A DNA stretch of 64,000 bases from Methylobacterium sp. J-076 (lineage in GTDB: Bacteria; Pseudomonadota; Alphaproteobacteria; Rhizobiales; Beijerinckiaceae). The notes beneath the pieces were generated by a model that searched no databases, had not been told where the DNA came from, and worked only from the letters and a program-made list of their open reading frames with translations. Positions 1 through 8,346 of this stretch are shown in pieces (the stretch's first letter is position 1; the number at the start of each line of letters is the position of its first letter). Where the stretch lies: positions 62,001 through 126,000 of the forward strand of contig NZ_JAKSXW010000146.1 of assembly GCF_022829405.1 (NCBI RefSeq). Reading direction: 5' to 3'. Both the position numbers and the translations under genes were made by a program.

Positions 1-56
1 CCTCCGTCCTGAAGGGTCACGCCGGGCCCGGCGGCCTCGATCGCCAGCACGCTCAT
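1..56 (-). CDS. pxpC: 5-oxoprolinase subunit C (biotin-dependent carboxyltransferase family), partial
   Basis: Only the first 18 codons lie in the window; the gene continues off the left edge. The visible N-terminus reads MSVLAIEAAGPGVTLQDGG, the family's usual opening strand followed by a PG-x-T-x-QD-x-G signature. Its ATG overlaps the TGA of pxpB in an ATGA, so the two are translationally coupled. PxpC joins PxpA and PxpB in the ATP-dependent opening of 5-oxoproline to glutamate in the cytoplasm. The call rests on the signature and on position after pxpA and pxpB. Confidence 0.8.
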   Translation of the reverse strand, partial: MSVLAIEAAGPGVTLQDG

Positions 57-793
57 CGGGCCCCCTCCTGCCGCCGGGCGACCCGCTCGCCCGCCGCCTC
101 GCGCTCCGCGAGTCCGGCGAAGGTCGCGGCGTCCACGGCCTCGAACCGGATCGCGTCGCCGGGACGCACGAAGAAGCTGTCCTTCCGCTCCGGCGCGTAG
201 AGCCGGCAGGGCGTCGCCCCCAGCACGTACCAGCCGGTCGGCATCGGCACGGTGGCCACCGCCGCGAGGCCTCCCCCCACCATGACCGCGTTCGTCGGGT
301 GCGGCGGACGCGGGCTCGGACGCCGGGGGACGGCCAGGATTTCGGGCAGGCCGCCGCAATAGGCGAAGCCCGGCGCGAAACCGTACATGTAGACCCGGTA
401 GGTCGCCCCCGCATGGATCGCGGCGGTGCGCTCCGGCGACTGCCCGATCAGCGCGGCCACCGCGGCGAGGTCCTCCCCATGGGGCGCCTCGTAGCAGCAG
501 GGCAGCAGCCAGCAGGCCGGCGCCGTCGCCCTGGCCGGCGCCCCGCCGGCCAGGGCCAGGACGTGCCCGGCCAGGGCGTCCCGGTCGAGGACCAGGGGAT
601 CGTAGTGGATCATCAGGGAGCGGTAGGTGGGCACCGTCTCGGCGATGCCGTCGGGCCTGTCGGCCGTGAGGGCGTCGTCCAGGGCGAGCACCCGGTCGCT
701 GATCGCCGGATCGACGGCCGTGCCGAACTCGACCACCAGGGCCGCCTCGCCCGCGTCGAGGATGCGGGGGGCGTTCGACGGGGCGCGCGTCAT
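53..793 (-). CDS. pxpB: 5-oxoprolinase subunit B (KipI family)
   Basis: A 246-residue protein. The family signature GFAPGFAYCGGLP lies at residues 138-150, followed by a PTG-W segment and a C-terminal F-x-V-x-PGD-x-I-x-F stretch typical of the cyclophilin-like KipI/PxpB fold. With PxpA and PxpC it forms the prokaryotic ATP-dependent 5-oxoprolinase. The start is the ATG overlapping the TGA of pxpA (ATGA). A much longer open frame continues upstream across pxpA and the transporter, but that part is shadow. In Bacillus the homologue KipI also inhibits the sporulation kinase KinA, which is irrelevant here. Confidence 0.93.
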   Translation of the reverse strand: MTRAPSNAPRILDAGEAALVVEFGTAVDPAISDRVLALDDALTADRPDGIAETVPTYRSLMIHYDPLVLDRDALAGHVLALAGGAPARATAPACWLLPCCYEAPHGEDLAAVAALIGQSPERTAAIHAGATYRVYMYGFAPGFAYCGGLPEILAVPRRPSPRPPHPTNAVMVGGGLAAVATVPMPTGWYVLGATPCRLYAPERKDSFFVRPGDAIRFEAVDAATFAGLAEREAAGERVARRQEGAR

Positions 794-1551
794 GGGCGGA
801 ACGGCGCCAGGGTGACGCCCGCCCCTTCGAGCCGCGCCCGGACCGCCCGGGCCGTGCCGACCGCGTGCGCGGAATCGCCGTGGACGCAGATCGAGCGGAT
901 CGGCGTCGGCAGGGGCCGCCCGGAACGGGTGAGGATCGCGCTCTCCTGCACCATGGCCAGCACCCGCGCGGCGGCCTCCTCCTGGTCGGTGATCAGCGCG
1001 CCGGGCCGGCTCCGGGCGATGAGCTGGCCCTCCTCGGTGTAGCCGCGATCCGCGAAGATCTCCTGGTGGACGTCGAGCCCCGCCGCCTCCCCCGCCGGGA
1101 CCTGGGCGGTGAGGGCGATGGCGAGCAGCGCGAGGTCGCGGTCCACCGCGCGGACGGCGCCCGCGATGGCGTCGGCGACCGCACGGTCCTCGGCGGCGAG
1201 GTTGGCCAGCGCCCCGTGGGCCTTCACATAGGTGATCCGGTGCCCGGCATAGGCGGCGAGCGCCGCCGCCGCGCCGACCTGGTAGGCCACCAGCCGCTCG
1301 ATCTCGGCGGGGGTGAAGGGCATCCGCCGCCGGCCGAAGCCCCACAGGTCCGGGAATCCGGGATGGGCGCCCACCGAGACGCCCCGCTCCTTCGCCAGCC
1401 GGAACGTCTCCGCCATGATCTCCGGGTCGCCCGCATGGAGGCCGCAGGCGACGTTGGCGGAGGTGACGACGGCGAGCATCGCCGCGTCGTCGCCGCAGGC
1501 ATAGGCCCCGTAGCCCTCGCCGAGATCCGCGTTGAGGTCGACGCTCGCCAT
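790..1551 (-). CDS. pxpA: 5-oxoprolinase subunit A (LamB/YcsF family)
   Basis: A 253-residue protein with the family's N-terminal DLNADLGEG motif at residues 5-13 and the NVACGLHAGDP motif near residues 35-45. The PxpABC complex hydrolyses 5-oxoproline to L-glutamate using ATP. I chose the ATG at 1551 over the in-frame GTG nine bases upstream because AGGGGA sits nine bases before this ATG and would abut the GTG. It overlaps pxpB by ATGA and follows the MFS gene by about 33 bp, so transporter and enzyme are probably one transcript. Confidence 0.95.
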   Translation of the reverse strand: MASVDLNADLGEGYGAYACGDDAAMLAVVTSANVACGLHAGDPEIMAETFRLAKERGVSVGAHPGFPDLWGFGRRRMPFTPAEIERLVAYQVGAAAALAAYAGHRITYVKAHGALANLAAEDRAVADAIAGAVRAVDRDLALLAIALTAQVPAGEAAGLDVHQEIFADRGYTEEGQLIARSRPGALITDQEEAAARVLAMVQESAILTRSGRPLPTPIRSICVHGDSAHAVGTARAVRARLEGAGVTLAPFRP

Positions 1552-1584
1552 CGCTGTCACTCCCCTGCCCTGTCCTGTCCGCCC

Positions 1585-2856
1585 TCAGGCCACCGCCGCC
1601 GGAGCGGGCTCGCCCGCCGACTCGCCCTGCATGTCGAGCTCCCGGCCCGCCGTCTCCGGCAAGAGAAGCGCCGCCAGGATCACGAGGCAATAGGCGCTGG
1701 CCGCCACGACGCCGATGGCCACGCCCAGCGTCAGCGATCCGCTGAGGTAGCCCACCAGCGCGGGACACACCGCCCCCGTGGCCCGGCCGAAATTGTAGCA
1801 GAAGCCCTGGGCCGAGCCGCGCACCCGGCTCGGGAACAGCTCGCTCAGGAAGGCGCCCATCCCCGAGAACACGCCCGAGAGGAAGAAGCCGAGGGGGAAG
1901 CCCAGGAACAGCATGATCGTGTCGGTGATCGGGATCAGCGTGTAGCCGAGCACGAGCAGGCCGGCGCAGAAGCCGAACAGGATGAAGCCCTTGCGGCGGC
2001 CGATCCGGTCGGAGAGGTAGGCGCTCGTCAGGTAGCCGAGGAACGAGCCGAAGATCAGCATCAGCAGGTAGCCGCTGGTGTTGAGCACCGACAGGTTGCG
2101 CTCGGTCTTGAGGTAGGTCGGCAGCCACGTGGTCACGGCGTAGTAGCCGCCCTGCATCCCCGTCGCCAGAAGGCTCGCCAGGGCCGTGCGGCCGATCAGG
2201 TCCCGGGAGAAGATCGCGAGGAAGTTGCCGCGCTCGCCCGCCTCGCGCATCGCCGAGCGGGTGCGCCGATAGACCTCCGGGTCCTCGATGTTGCGGCGGA
2301 TCCAGAAGATCAGCACCGCGGGCACGGCGCCGAGCCAGAACAGGATCCGCCATGCCTGCGCCGGCTCGGCCAGGGCGAAGACCGCCCAGAAGGCGACGGC
2401 GGCGCAGGCCCAGCCCACCGCCCAGCTCGACTGCACCAGCCCCACCGCCTTGCCCCGGTAGCGGGCCTGGATCGTCTCCGCGATCAGCACCGAGCCGACC
2501 GACCACTCGCCGCCGAAGCCGAAGCCCTGCATGGCTCGGGTGAACAGCAACTGCTCGTAGGATTGGGTGAAGCCCGAGAGCACGGTGAAGACGGTGAACC
2601 ATGCCACCGTCGCCTGCAGGACCACCACCCGCCCGTAGCGGTCGGCCAGGATGCCCGCGGCCCATCCGCCGATCGCCGAGGTGACGAGGGCGGCGGTGGC
2701 GATGTTGCCCGCTTCCACCTTGGTCAGACCCCAGACCACCGCGAGGGTCGGGATGAGGAAGGTGTAGACCATGTAGTCGAAGGCATCGACGCCGTATCCG
2801 GCGAAGGCGGCACCCAGGACCCGGCGTTCCGGCGGGCTCGTGTCTTTCAACCACAT
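1585..2856 (-). CDS. MFS transporter, candidate 5-oxoproline/organic acid importer
   Basis: A 423-residue protein with about 12 hydrophobic segments. The MFS motif A (G-x-LADRYGR) is near residues 66-76 and a second copy (LSDRIGRRKG) follows the central loop. The overall pattern matches the metabolite:H+ symporter group that includes sialate and aromatic-acid permeases. GAGGAAG lies seven bases upstream of the ATG. The close spacing to pxpA suggests it imports 5-oxoproline or a related acid. That substrate is inferred from context only. Confidence 0.85.
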   Translation of the reverse strand: MWLKDTSPPERRVLGAAFAGYGVDAFDYMVYTFLIPTLAVVWGLTKVEAGNIATAALVTSAIGGWAAGILADRYGRVVVLQATVAWFTVFTVLSGFTQSYEQLLFTRAMQGFGFGGEWSVGSVLIAETIQARYRGKAVGLVQSSWAVGWACAAVAFWAVFALAEPAQAWRILFWLGAVPAVLIFWIRRNIEDPEVYRRTRSAMREAGERGNFLAIFSRDLIGRTALASLLATGMQGGYYAVTTWLPTYLKTERNLSVLNTSGYLLMLIFGSFLGYLTSAYLSDRIGRRKGFILFGFCAGLLVLGYTLIPITDTIMLFLGFPLGFFLSGVFSGMGAFLSELFPSRVRGSAQGFCYNFGRATGAVCPALVGYLSGSLTLGVAIGVVAASAYCLVILAALLLPETAGRELDMQGESAGEPAPAAVA

Positions 2857-2910
2857 GGTGGGGCTTCCTCAGTCGATTTGGATGTCAGTCTCGATCCGAC
2901 GAATGTCCCG

Positions 2911-3045
2911 GTCTCCCCCTCATCCCGAGGTGCCGGAGCGGAGCACAGGTCTCGAAAGAGGCCTCCAGGAAGCTCGGAGCCGTCTGGAGCCCTCCTTCGC
3001 GGCCGCGTCGCGGCACCTCAGGGCGAGGTGCGTGGGTGGGATGGG
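2911..3045. repeat. Palindromic intergenic repeat element
   Basis: The stretch between the MFS start and the DUF1445 stop carries an imperfect inverted repeat. The left arm at 2918-2935 (CCTCATCCCGAGGTGCCG) pairs with the right arm at 3011-3028 (CGGCACCTCAGGGCGAGG) with a few mismatches, and a smaller GAGGCCTC palindrome lies inside. The layout resembles REP-type elements scattered in Methylobacterium genomes. It lies upstream of the transporter and could separate the DUF1445 transcript from the transporter-pxp unit. Confidence 0.6.
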
Positions 3046-3052
3046 GGGATCC

Positions 3053-3868
3053 TCACCGGTACGGCAGGTCCCGGTTCATCAGGTCGGTGACCAGCATGAA
3101 GCCGGGGGAATGGGTGATGCACAGGGGCAGGCGGGCGGCCATCGCCACCGCCTGGGGCGTCACCCCGCAGGCCCAGAAGACCGGGATCTCGTCCAGCGCG
3201 ATGGCGACGGGGTCGCCGAAATCGGGCGTCGCGATGTCCGCGATGCCGATGAGCGCCGGATCGCCGAGATGGACCGGGGCGCCGTGGACCGCCGGCACCC
3301 GGGCCGTCACCTGCACCGCCTTGATGGCGTCGGCGGCCTTCATCGGCCGCATCGAGACGACGAGGGGCCCGTGGAACGGCCCGGCGGGGACGGTGGGGAT
3401 CGTGGTCTTGTACATCGCCACGTTGCGCCCCTGGGCGACGTGGCGGAGGGGGATGCCCGCCTCGATCAGCGCCGCCTCGAAGGAGAAGGAGCAGCCGAGG
3501 ACGAAGGTCACGAGGTCGTCGCGCCAGCGATCCGTCAGGTCCGACACCTCCGCCACCAGCTCCCCGTGTTCGTAGACCCGGTAGCTCGGCACGTCGGTGG
3601 CGATGTCGAGGTCGTCGCCGAGGACGGACAGGCCGCGGGCGCCGGGCTGGGAGATGCCGAGCACCGGGCAGGGCTTCGGGTTCTGCTGGCAGAAGCGCTG
3701 GAAGTCCGGCGCGAGCGCGGCCGGCAGGATCATCAGGTTGCCCTGGACATGGGTCGGGGCGAGGCCCGACGTGTGCCCGCGCCATGCGCCGGAGCGGATC
3801 GCCCGCCGGGCCGTGCGGGCATCCGCGAAGCTCTCCGCGGGACGGGGCGCGTGGGGGTCGGGGCTCAC
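3053..3868 (-). CDS. DUF1445 family protein (putative hydro-lyase / D-glutamate cyclase-like, YcsI family)
   Basis: A 271-residue protein with family hallmarks: an N-terminal ARRAIRSG-x-(W) region, HVQGNLMILP near residues 45-54, and a GCSFSFE segment in the middle. Family length is about 260 residues. The GTG start at 3868 has AGGGAG seven bases upstream; the open frame extends further but without a ribosome site. The mammalian D-glutamate cyclase that makes 5-oxo-D-proline contains this domain, and Bacillus ycsI sits beside pxpABC homologues, so a role in 5-oxoproline or D-glutamate metabolism is likely. The exact reaction is inferred. Confidence 0.85.
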   Translation of the reverse strand: MSPDPHAPRPAESFADARTARRAIRSGAWRGHTSGLAPTHVQGNLMILPAALAPDFQRFCQQNPKPCPVLGISQPGARGLSVLGDDLDIATDVPSYRVYEHGELVAEVSDLTDRWRDDLVTFVLGCSFSFEAALIEAGIPLRHVAQGRNVAMYKTTIPTVPAGPFHGPLVVSMRPMKAADAIKAVQVTARVPAVHGAPVHLGDPALIGIADIATPDFGDPVAIALDEIPVFWACGVTPQAVAMAARLPLCITHSPGFMLVTDLMNRDLPYR

Positions 3869-3971
3869 CGGATGTCTCCCTGGTCTCGGCCGGGGCCGCG
3901 CCGCATTCGCGCCGCGATCCCGCAGGCGATTTGCCGCCTTAAGAGACACGATCCCACCCTGCCGTTTTATG

Positions 3972-3995
3972 CGCCAATCATGATTGCGAATGGCG
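3972..3995. promoter_or_regulatory. Candidate operator, nested inverted repeats upstream of DUF1445 gene
   Basis: A perfect 12-bp palindrome CAATCATGATTG spans 3975-3986. An overlapping pair CGCCA (3972-3976) and TGGCG (3991-3995) forms a second dyad. It lies between the LysR gene and the DUF1445 start, about 100 bp upstream of the latter, where a LysR regulator would be expected to bind. Binding is not shown. Confidence 0.45.
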
Positions 3996-4010
3996 GGCGA
4001 TAATCCGGCC

Positions 4011-4904
4011 TTATCGGGCGGCGGCCCATTCCCGGGCGACCTCCTCCGCGATGCGGGCGGCGTCGGCCACGTAGTGACCCTCCGGGCGCTTGGCGTGGGT
4101 GGCCGTGAAGGTCAGTTCGGAAAGCTTCTGCTCCGCCGGCAGGACGCGCAGGGTCCCGGCATCGAGCTCGCGCTGGACCACGGCGGGCGGGATCACGCAG
4201 ATGCCGAGGCGCTCGATGCCCATCTTCACGATGGTGGCAAGGGAGGCGCTGGTGTGGATCTGGCCCGGCAGGAGGTTCGCCCGCAGGACGAGGTCGCGCA
4301 GCTCCACGTAGGGGCTGGTGTTCCGCGGATAGGTGACGAGGGGGTGGTGCATCAGCGCCCCGAGGCTCAGGGGCTCCTCGTCCGGCACGAGGCCGGGGGC
4401 GGCGATCCAGGCGACGGGAATCGCGAAGAGCGGGCGGTTGGCGAGGCTCGGCAGGGTGATCGGCCCGACGAGGAAGGCGAGGTCGAGCTCGTTGGCGACG
4501 AGGGCCGCCTGCATGTGCGGCGAGATATCGACGGTGATGTCGACGCCGATGCCGGGATGCACCGCCCGCATGCGCTCGATGAAGCGCGACAGCCAGAGGT
4601 GGACTATGGTCTCGGACACGCCGAGGCGCAGGGTGCCGGTGGTCCGGCCGGTGCCGTCGAGGGCCGCTTCCATCTCGGCCTGGAGGGCGAGGAAGCGTTC
4701 GGCGAAGCCGAGGAGGACGCGGCCCCGCTCGGTGAGCGCCACGTCGCGGCTGCGGCGCTCGAACAGGGTGCCGTATTCATGCTCCAGGGCGGCGATGCGC
4801 TGGGACACGGCGGGCTGGGTCGTGTTCACCTGCTCGCTCGCCCGGCGGAAGCTGGAGAGCGTGGCGACCCAGTAAAACACTTCCAAGCTGCGGAAATCCG
4901 CCAT
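4011..4904 (-). CDS. LysR family transcriptional regulator
   Basis: A 297-residue protein. Residues 1-60 form the winged helix-turn-helix (SSFRRASEQVNTTQPAVSQR core), and the remainder is the periplasmic-binding-like effector domain beginning near GTLRLGVSE. I chose the ATG starting MADFRSLEVF because LysR proteins normally begin a few residues before this helix; an in-frame ATG 39 bp upstream is possible. It is the first gene of the minus-strand block leading into DUF1445, the MFS transporter and pxpABC, so it is the likely regulator of oxoproline use. Note that it is not divergently placed. Confidence 0.9.
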   Translation of the reverse strand: MADFRSLEVFYWVATLSSFRRASEQVNTTQPAVSQRIAALEHEYGTLFERRSRDVALTERGRVLLGFAERFLALQAEMEAALDGTGRTTGTLRLGVSETIVHLWLSRFIERMRAVHPGIGVDITVDISPHMQAALVANELDLAFLVGPITLPSLANRPLFAIPVAWIAAPGLVPDEEPLSLGALMHHPLVTYPRNTSPYVELRDLVLRANLLPGQIHTSASLATIVKMGIERLGICVIPPAVVQRELDAGTLRVLPAEQKLSELTFTATHAKRPEGHYVADAARIAEEVAREWAAAR

Positions 4905-4970
4905 CCCGCGCCCGTTCGGTGCCGTCACCCGGGGCGGAAGCATATCACGTGCCCCCGCGCCCGGCGGGCC

Positions 4971-5924
4971 TCACTTGATCTGGATGCTGTCCACCACCTG
5001 CCGGAACTCCGCCAGCACGCCCCCGCGCTGGTCCTCGCGGACCACGCCCACGGCACGGAGGTACCCGTCCGGGTTGAAGCGGATGGTCTGGGCCACCACG
5101 ACTTGCTTGTTGGTGGGCATGTCGGTGGCCCGGGCCACGATCTCGTGCCAGTCGATGCCGTTCGAGCGGTAGCTCTGCGAGCGTTCGACGACGAAGTCCT
5201 TCATCGTCTGGTTGGCGTAGAGGGCGGCGCGGGCGAAGGCGTCCCGCTGTTCGGCGGTGGGCGGGGTCTGGATCGCCTGGGCGATCACGAGGATCGGCTG
5301 TTCCAGGTTCTGCATCTGGTCCTTGGCCCCCTTGGTCAGCAGGACCGAGTTGCCGGCCAGCACCCGCACCGGCCGGAAGCCGGCGTCGTCGGTGATGCGG
5401 AAGGGCAGCGCGTCGACCTGCTGTGTCAGCGACAGGGGGGCGCGGATCGCGATGTCGGTGACGAGCGCGCGCATCGTCTCGTCGGTCTCGGCCTCCGGCG
5501 TCGCCTGCGCGATGATCAGGCCGGTGACGGTCGGCGTGCCGACCACGACGATCCATTTGTGGATCGCCTGGGCGGGAGTGGCCGGGTCGCCCGGCTGCTC
5601 GCCGGTATAGAGCATCGCCTCGTTGTCGCCGACCTTGATCGGCTCCTTCTTGGCGAGGGCGAAGCCCTGGTTGCGCAGGTTGGCGTCCGTGAAGCCGCTC
5701 ACCAGTTCGGGGAAGGCGTTCGGCGGCAGTTCCACCACCGAGACGGTGGCGCCGCCCTCCTCCCGCTCGAAGCCCGAGAAGCGCTTCGACAGGACCATGT
5801 CCGAGGGGGGCTGGAAGCCGAAGCGGGAGCCCGGCGGGAAGATCCTGTCGGCCGCCGCCGCGGGGATGAGCCCGGCGGCGACGAGGAGCGCCGCAAGAGG
5901 CAGCCTGAGATCATGCACCCTCAT
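4971..5924 (-). CDS. Exported protein of unknown function
   Basis: A 317-residue protein with a clear signal peptide (basic MRVHDLR start, hydrophobic core, cleavage near AAAA-D at about residue 25). The mature part has no motif that I recognise. It contains two similar alpha/beta-looking halves (one around the FPELVSGF region, one around FARAALYANQTMKDF), suggesting a DUF1795-like stress-protein fold, but this is weak. It is monocistronic, with gaps on both sides. Expected location is the periplasm. Confidence 0.75.
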   Translation of the reverse strand: MRVHDLRLPLAALLVAAGLIPAAAADRIFPPGSRFGFQPPSDMVLSKRFSGFEREEGGATVSVVELPPNAFPELVSGFTDANLRNQGFALAKKEPIKVGDNEAMLYTGEQPGDPATPAQAIHKWIVVVGTPTVTGLIIAQATPEAETDETMRALVTDIAIRAPLSLTQQVDALPFRITDDAGFRPVRVLAGNSVLLTKGAKDQMQNLEQPILVIAQAIQTPPTAEQRDAFARAALYANQTMKDFVVERSQSYRSNGIDWHEIVARATDMPTNKQVVVAQTIRFNPDGYLRAVGVVREDQRGGVLAEFRQVVDSIQIK

Positions 5925-6068
5925 GGAACTCGACGCTCTCTTTCCGCCGCCCCACCGTGGACGGGCGGCCCCGATGCGTCCGATGCCCCGGCACCGGTGT
6001 CAAGCGAGTGCCCCCGCTTCCGGCCGTTCACGTGACCGGCTCCGGACAACGGGCCGCACCGATCCCGT

Positions 6069-6716
6069 TCACACGCCCTGCGGCCGGCTCACGCGGCGCA
6101 GGGTCAGGTTGATCCGCCCGCCCGGCGGCAGCAGGCCGGGCAGCAGGTCTTCGGCCAGCAGGTCGGGCTCGGCGTAGATCCGGTCGATCCCGTGGAACAC
6201 CAGGCGGGAGGGGCCGCCGATCACCAGGGCGTCGCCGGGCATCAGGCGCACCGAGCGGGTCGGGTCCGACCGGGCGAGGCCGCCGTAGCGGAACAGGGCC
6301 GGGGCGCCGAGGGAGAGCGACAGGACTGGGGCGTCGAACTCGTCCTCGTCCCTGTCCTGGTGCAGGCCCATCCGCGTGCCGGGGCCGTAGAGGTTGACGA
6401 GGCAAGCCTCCGGCGGGGCCGGATAGGCCGCGATCGCCTCCCAGACCGCGAGCGCCGTGGCCGGCAGCGGCGGCCAGGGTTGCCCGGTCTCGGGGTGGTG
6501 CGGCTGGTAGCGGTAGCCGCGCTCGTCCGACACCCAGCCCAGCGGGCCGGCATTGCCCATCCGCACCGAGAACGGCTTGCCGGTGCGGGGCATCCGCGGC
6601 GTGAAGGGCGGGGCCTCGGCCAGGATGTCCGCGACCTCCCCGGCCAGCCGCGACCGGGCCTCCCCGTCGAGGAAGCCCGGATAATGGATCAGGCCTGGGC
6701 GGAGGGCGACGCTCAC
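6069..6716 (-). CDS. alkB: Alpha-ketoglutarate-dependent dioxygenase AlkB
   Basis: A 215-residue protein, the usual length. The Fe(II) ligands H119 and D121 are in LHQDRDEDE, H175 is in LVFHGIDRI, and the 2-oxoglutarate-binding arginines are in RINLTLRR (201-208). The nucleotide-recognition segment N-x-Y-G-P-G-T-R-MG is intact. It removes 1-methyladenine and 3-methylcytosine from DNA by oxidation. It starts at a GTG overlapping the gpmA stop (GTGA), so expression is tied to a glycolytic gene rather than to an Ada-type adaptive operon; no ada box gene is nearby. Confidence 0.94.
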   Translation of the reverse strand: MSVALRPGLIHYPGFLDGEARSRLAGEVADILAEAPPFTPRMPRTGKPFSVRMGNAGPLGWVSDERGYRYQPHHPETGQPWPPLPATALAVWEAIAAYPAPPEACLVNLYGPGTRMGLHQDRDEDEFDAPVLSLSLGAPALFRYGGLARSDPTRSVRLMPGDALVIGGPSRLVFHGIDRIYAEPDLLAEDLLPGLLPPGGRINLTLRRVSRPQGV

Positions 6717-7348
6717 GCGTTGTCGATGTCGCGCTCCAGGACCGACTTGGAGGCCACCGTCGTGTCCTCCTTCAGCCGGTAGACCAGGGGCACGCCGGTG
6801 CCGATCTCCAGGCCGGAGATGGTGGACGGGGTCAGGTGGTCGAGCACCATCGCCAGCGCCCGCAGGGAGTTGCCGTGGGCCGCGACCAGCACCCGCTGCC
6901 CGGCCATGACGCGGGGCAGGATCGACTCGATGTAGTAGGGCAGCACCCGGGCGGCGGTGTCCTTCAGGCTCTCGCCGCCGGGGGGTGCCACGTCATAGGA
7001 ACGGCGCCAGGTATGGACCTGCTCCGCACCCCACCGGTCCCGGGCGTCGTCCTTGTTCAGGCCCGACAGGTCGCCGTAATCGCGCTCGTTGAGGGCCTGC
7101 GAGCGCAGGGTCTCGATGTTCGGCTGACCCATCTCCTCGAGGATCAGGGTGCAGGTGCGCTGGGCGCGGCCGAGATCCGAGGTGAAGGCCACGTCGAACC
7201 CGTAGCCCTCGCTCTTCAGCCAGCGCCCGGCCTTCACGGCCTCCTCGACGCCCCGGTCGGTCAGCCCCGGGTCGCGCCATCCCGTGAACAGGTTCTTGAG
7301 GTTCCACTCGCTCTGGCCGTGGCGAGCGAGGACCAGCAGGCGCTCCAT
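6713..7348 (-). CDS. gpmA: 2,3-bisphosphoglycerate-dependent phosphoglycerate mutase
   Basis: A 211-residue protein, matching the short alphaproteobacterial dPGM form. The phospho-histidine is H10 in LARHGQSEWN, and the second catalytic histidine is in VAAHGNSLRAL. The acid residue is in the ALNERDYGDLSG segment. It interconverts 3- and 2-phosphoglycerate. The start at MERLLVLARHG was chosen because homologues begin here; upstream frame is non-homologous. It lies between dapB and alkB and overlaps alkB by four bases. Confidence 0.95.
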   Translation of the reverse strand: MERLLVLARHGQSEWNLKNLFTGWRDPGLTDRGVEEAVKAGRWLKSEGYGFDVAFTSDLGRAQRTCTLILEEMGQPNIETLRSQALNERDYGDLSGLNKDDARDRWGAEQVHTWRRSYDVAPPGGESLKDTAARVLPYYIESILPRVMAGQRVLVAAHGNSLRALAMVLDHLTPSTISGLEIGTGVPLVYRLKEDTTVASKSVLERDIDNA

Positions 7349-7470
7349 CGGAAGTCTCTTCGGTCTCGTGCAGGCGCGGCGGGCTGCCGCGGATGCCCGG
7401 GCTCCTACCAGCCGCGGGCGCAAGCCCAAAGAGTGGTGATCCGCTGCGAGTTATAAAAGAGCGTGGCCGT

Positions 7471-8268
7471 TTACAGGTCGAGCACGTCGGCCATGGAATA
7501 CAGGCCCGGCGGCTTCGGCTGCGCCCAGAGGGCCGCCTTCACCGCGCCGTGGGCGAACAGCCCCCGGTCGGCGGCGTGGTGGCTGATGGTCAGGGTCTCG
7601 CCGGGGCCGGCGAACAGCACGCTGTGGTCCCCCACCACCGAGCCGCCGCGCAGGGTGGCGAAGCCGATATCCCCCGGCTTGCGGGCGCCGGTATGTCCGT
7701 CGCGGGTGGAGACGCGCACGGCCGGCAGGGCGACACCGCGCCCCTCCGCCGCCGCCTCGCCGAGGAGCAGGGCCGTGCCGGAGGGCGCATCCACCTTCAT
7801 GCGGTGGTGCATCTCCAGGACCTCGATGTCGAAATCGGCCCCGAGGGAGGCTGCCACCTTGCGCACCAGCGCCGCCATCAGGTTCACGCCGAGCGACATG
7901 TTGCCGGAGCGGACGATCCGGGCGTGGTAGGAGGCCGCCTTCAGCTTGGCGAGGTCGTCCTCCGACAGGCCGGTCGTGCCGACCACGTGGACGATCCTGG
8001 CCTGGGCCGCGAGTTCGGCGAAATGCACCGTGGCGGCCGGGGCGGTGAAGTCGAGGACGCCGTCGGCATCGGCGAAGGCGGCGAGCGGGTCGTCCGTCAC
8101 CGGCACGCCCAGGGCGGGAAGCCCCGCCAGGGTGCCCGCATCCTGCCCGAGGGCGGGCGAGCCCTCGCGCTCGATGGCCGCGGACAGGGTGCAGCCTTCG
8201 GCCTCCGCCACGGCACGCATCAGCGTCCGCCCCATGCGCCCCTCGGCGCCGACCACCACGAGCCGCAT
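7471..8268 (-). CDS. dapB: 4-hydroxy-tetrahydrodipicolinate reductase
   Basis: A 265-residue protein. The N-terminal NAD(P)-binding G-A-E-G-R-M-G-R loop is at residues 8-15, and the DapB signature EMHHRMKVDAPSGTAL contains the catalytic histidine pair and substrate-binding lysine. It reduces hydroxy-tetrahydrodipicolinate to tetrahydrodipicolinate in lysine and diaminopimelate synthesis. It is followed by gpmA after about 120 bp on the same strand. Confidence 0.97.
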   Translation of the reverse strand: MRLVVVGAEGRMGRTLMRAVAEAEGCTLSAAIEREGSPALGQDAGTLAGLPALGVPVTDDPLAAFADADGVLDFTAPAATVHFAELAAQARIVHVVGTTGLSEDDLAKLKAASYHARIVRSGNMSLGVNLMAALVRKVAASLGADFDIEVLEMHHRMKVDAPSGTALLLGEAAAEGRGVALPAVRVSTRDGHTGARKPGDIGFATLRGGSVVGDHSVLFAGPGETLTISHHAADRGLFAHGAVKAALWAQPKPPGLYSMADVLDL

Positions 8269-8346
8269 CTCGAACCTATCCGCTATCCTGTCCCTGAAAC
8301 GGGGCCCGCCCCGATGGCGGGACCCGCGCGTGGAGGCGCTAGCGCC

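Noticed and set aside
53..2854. A 933-codon minus-strand open frame
   Set aside because: Only its last 246 codons encode pxpB. The rest is low-complexity Arg/Gly/Pro/Ala sequence antiphase to pxpA and the MFS gene, as expected in very GC-rich DNA.
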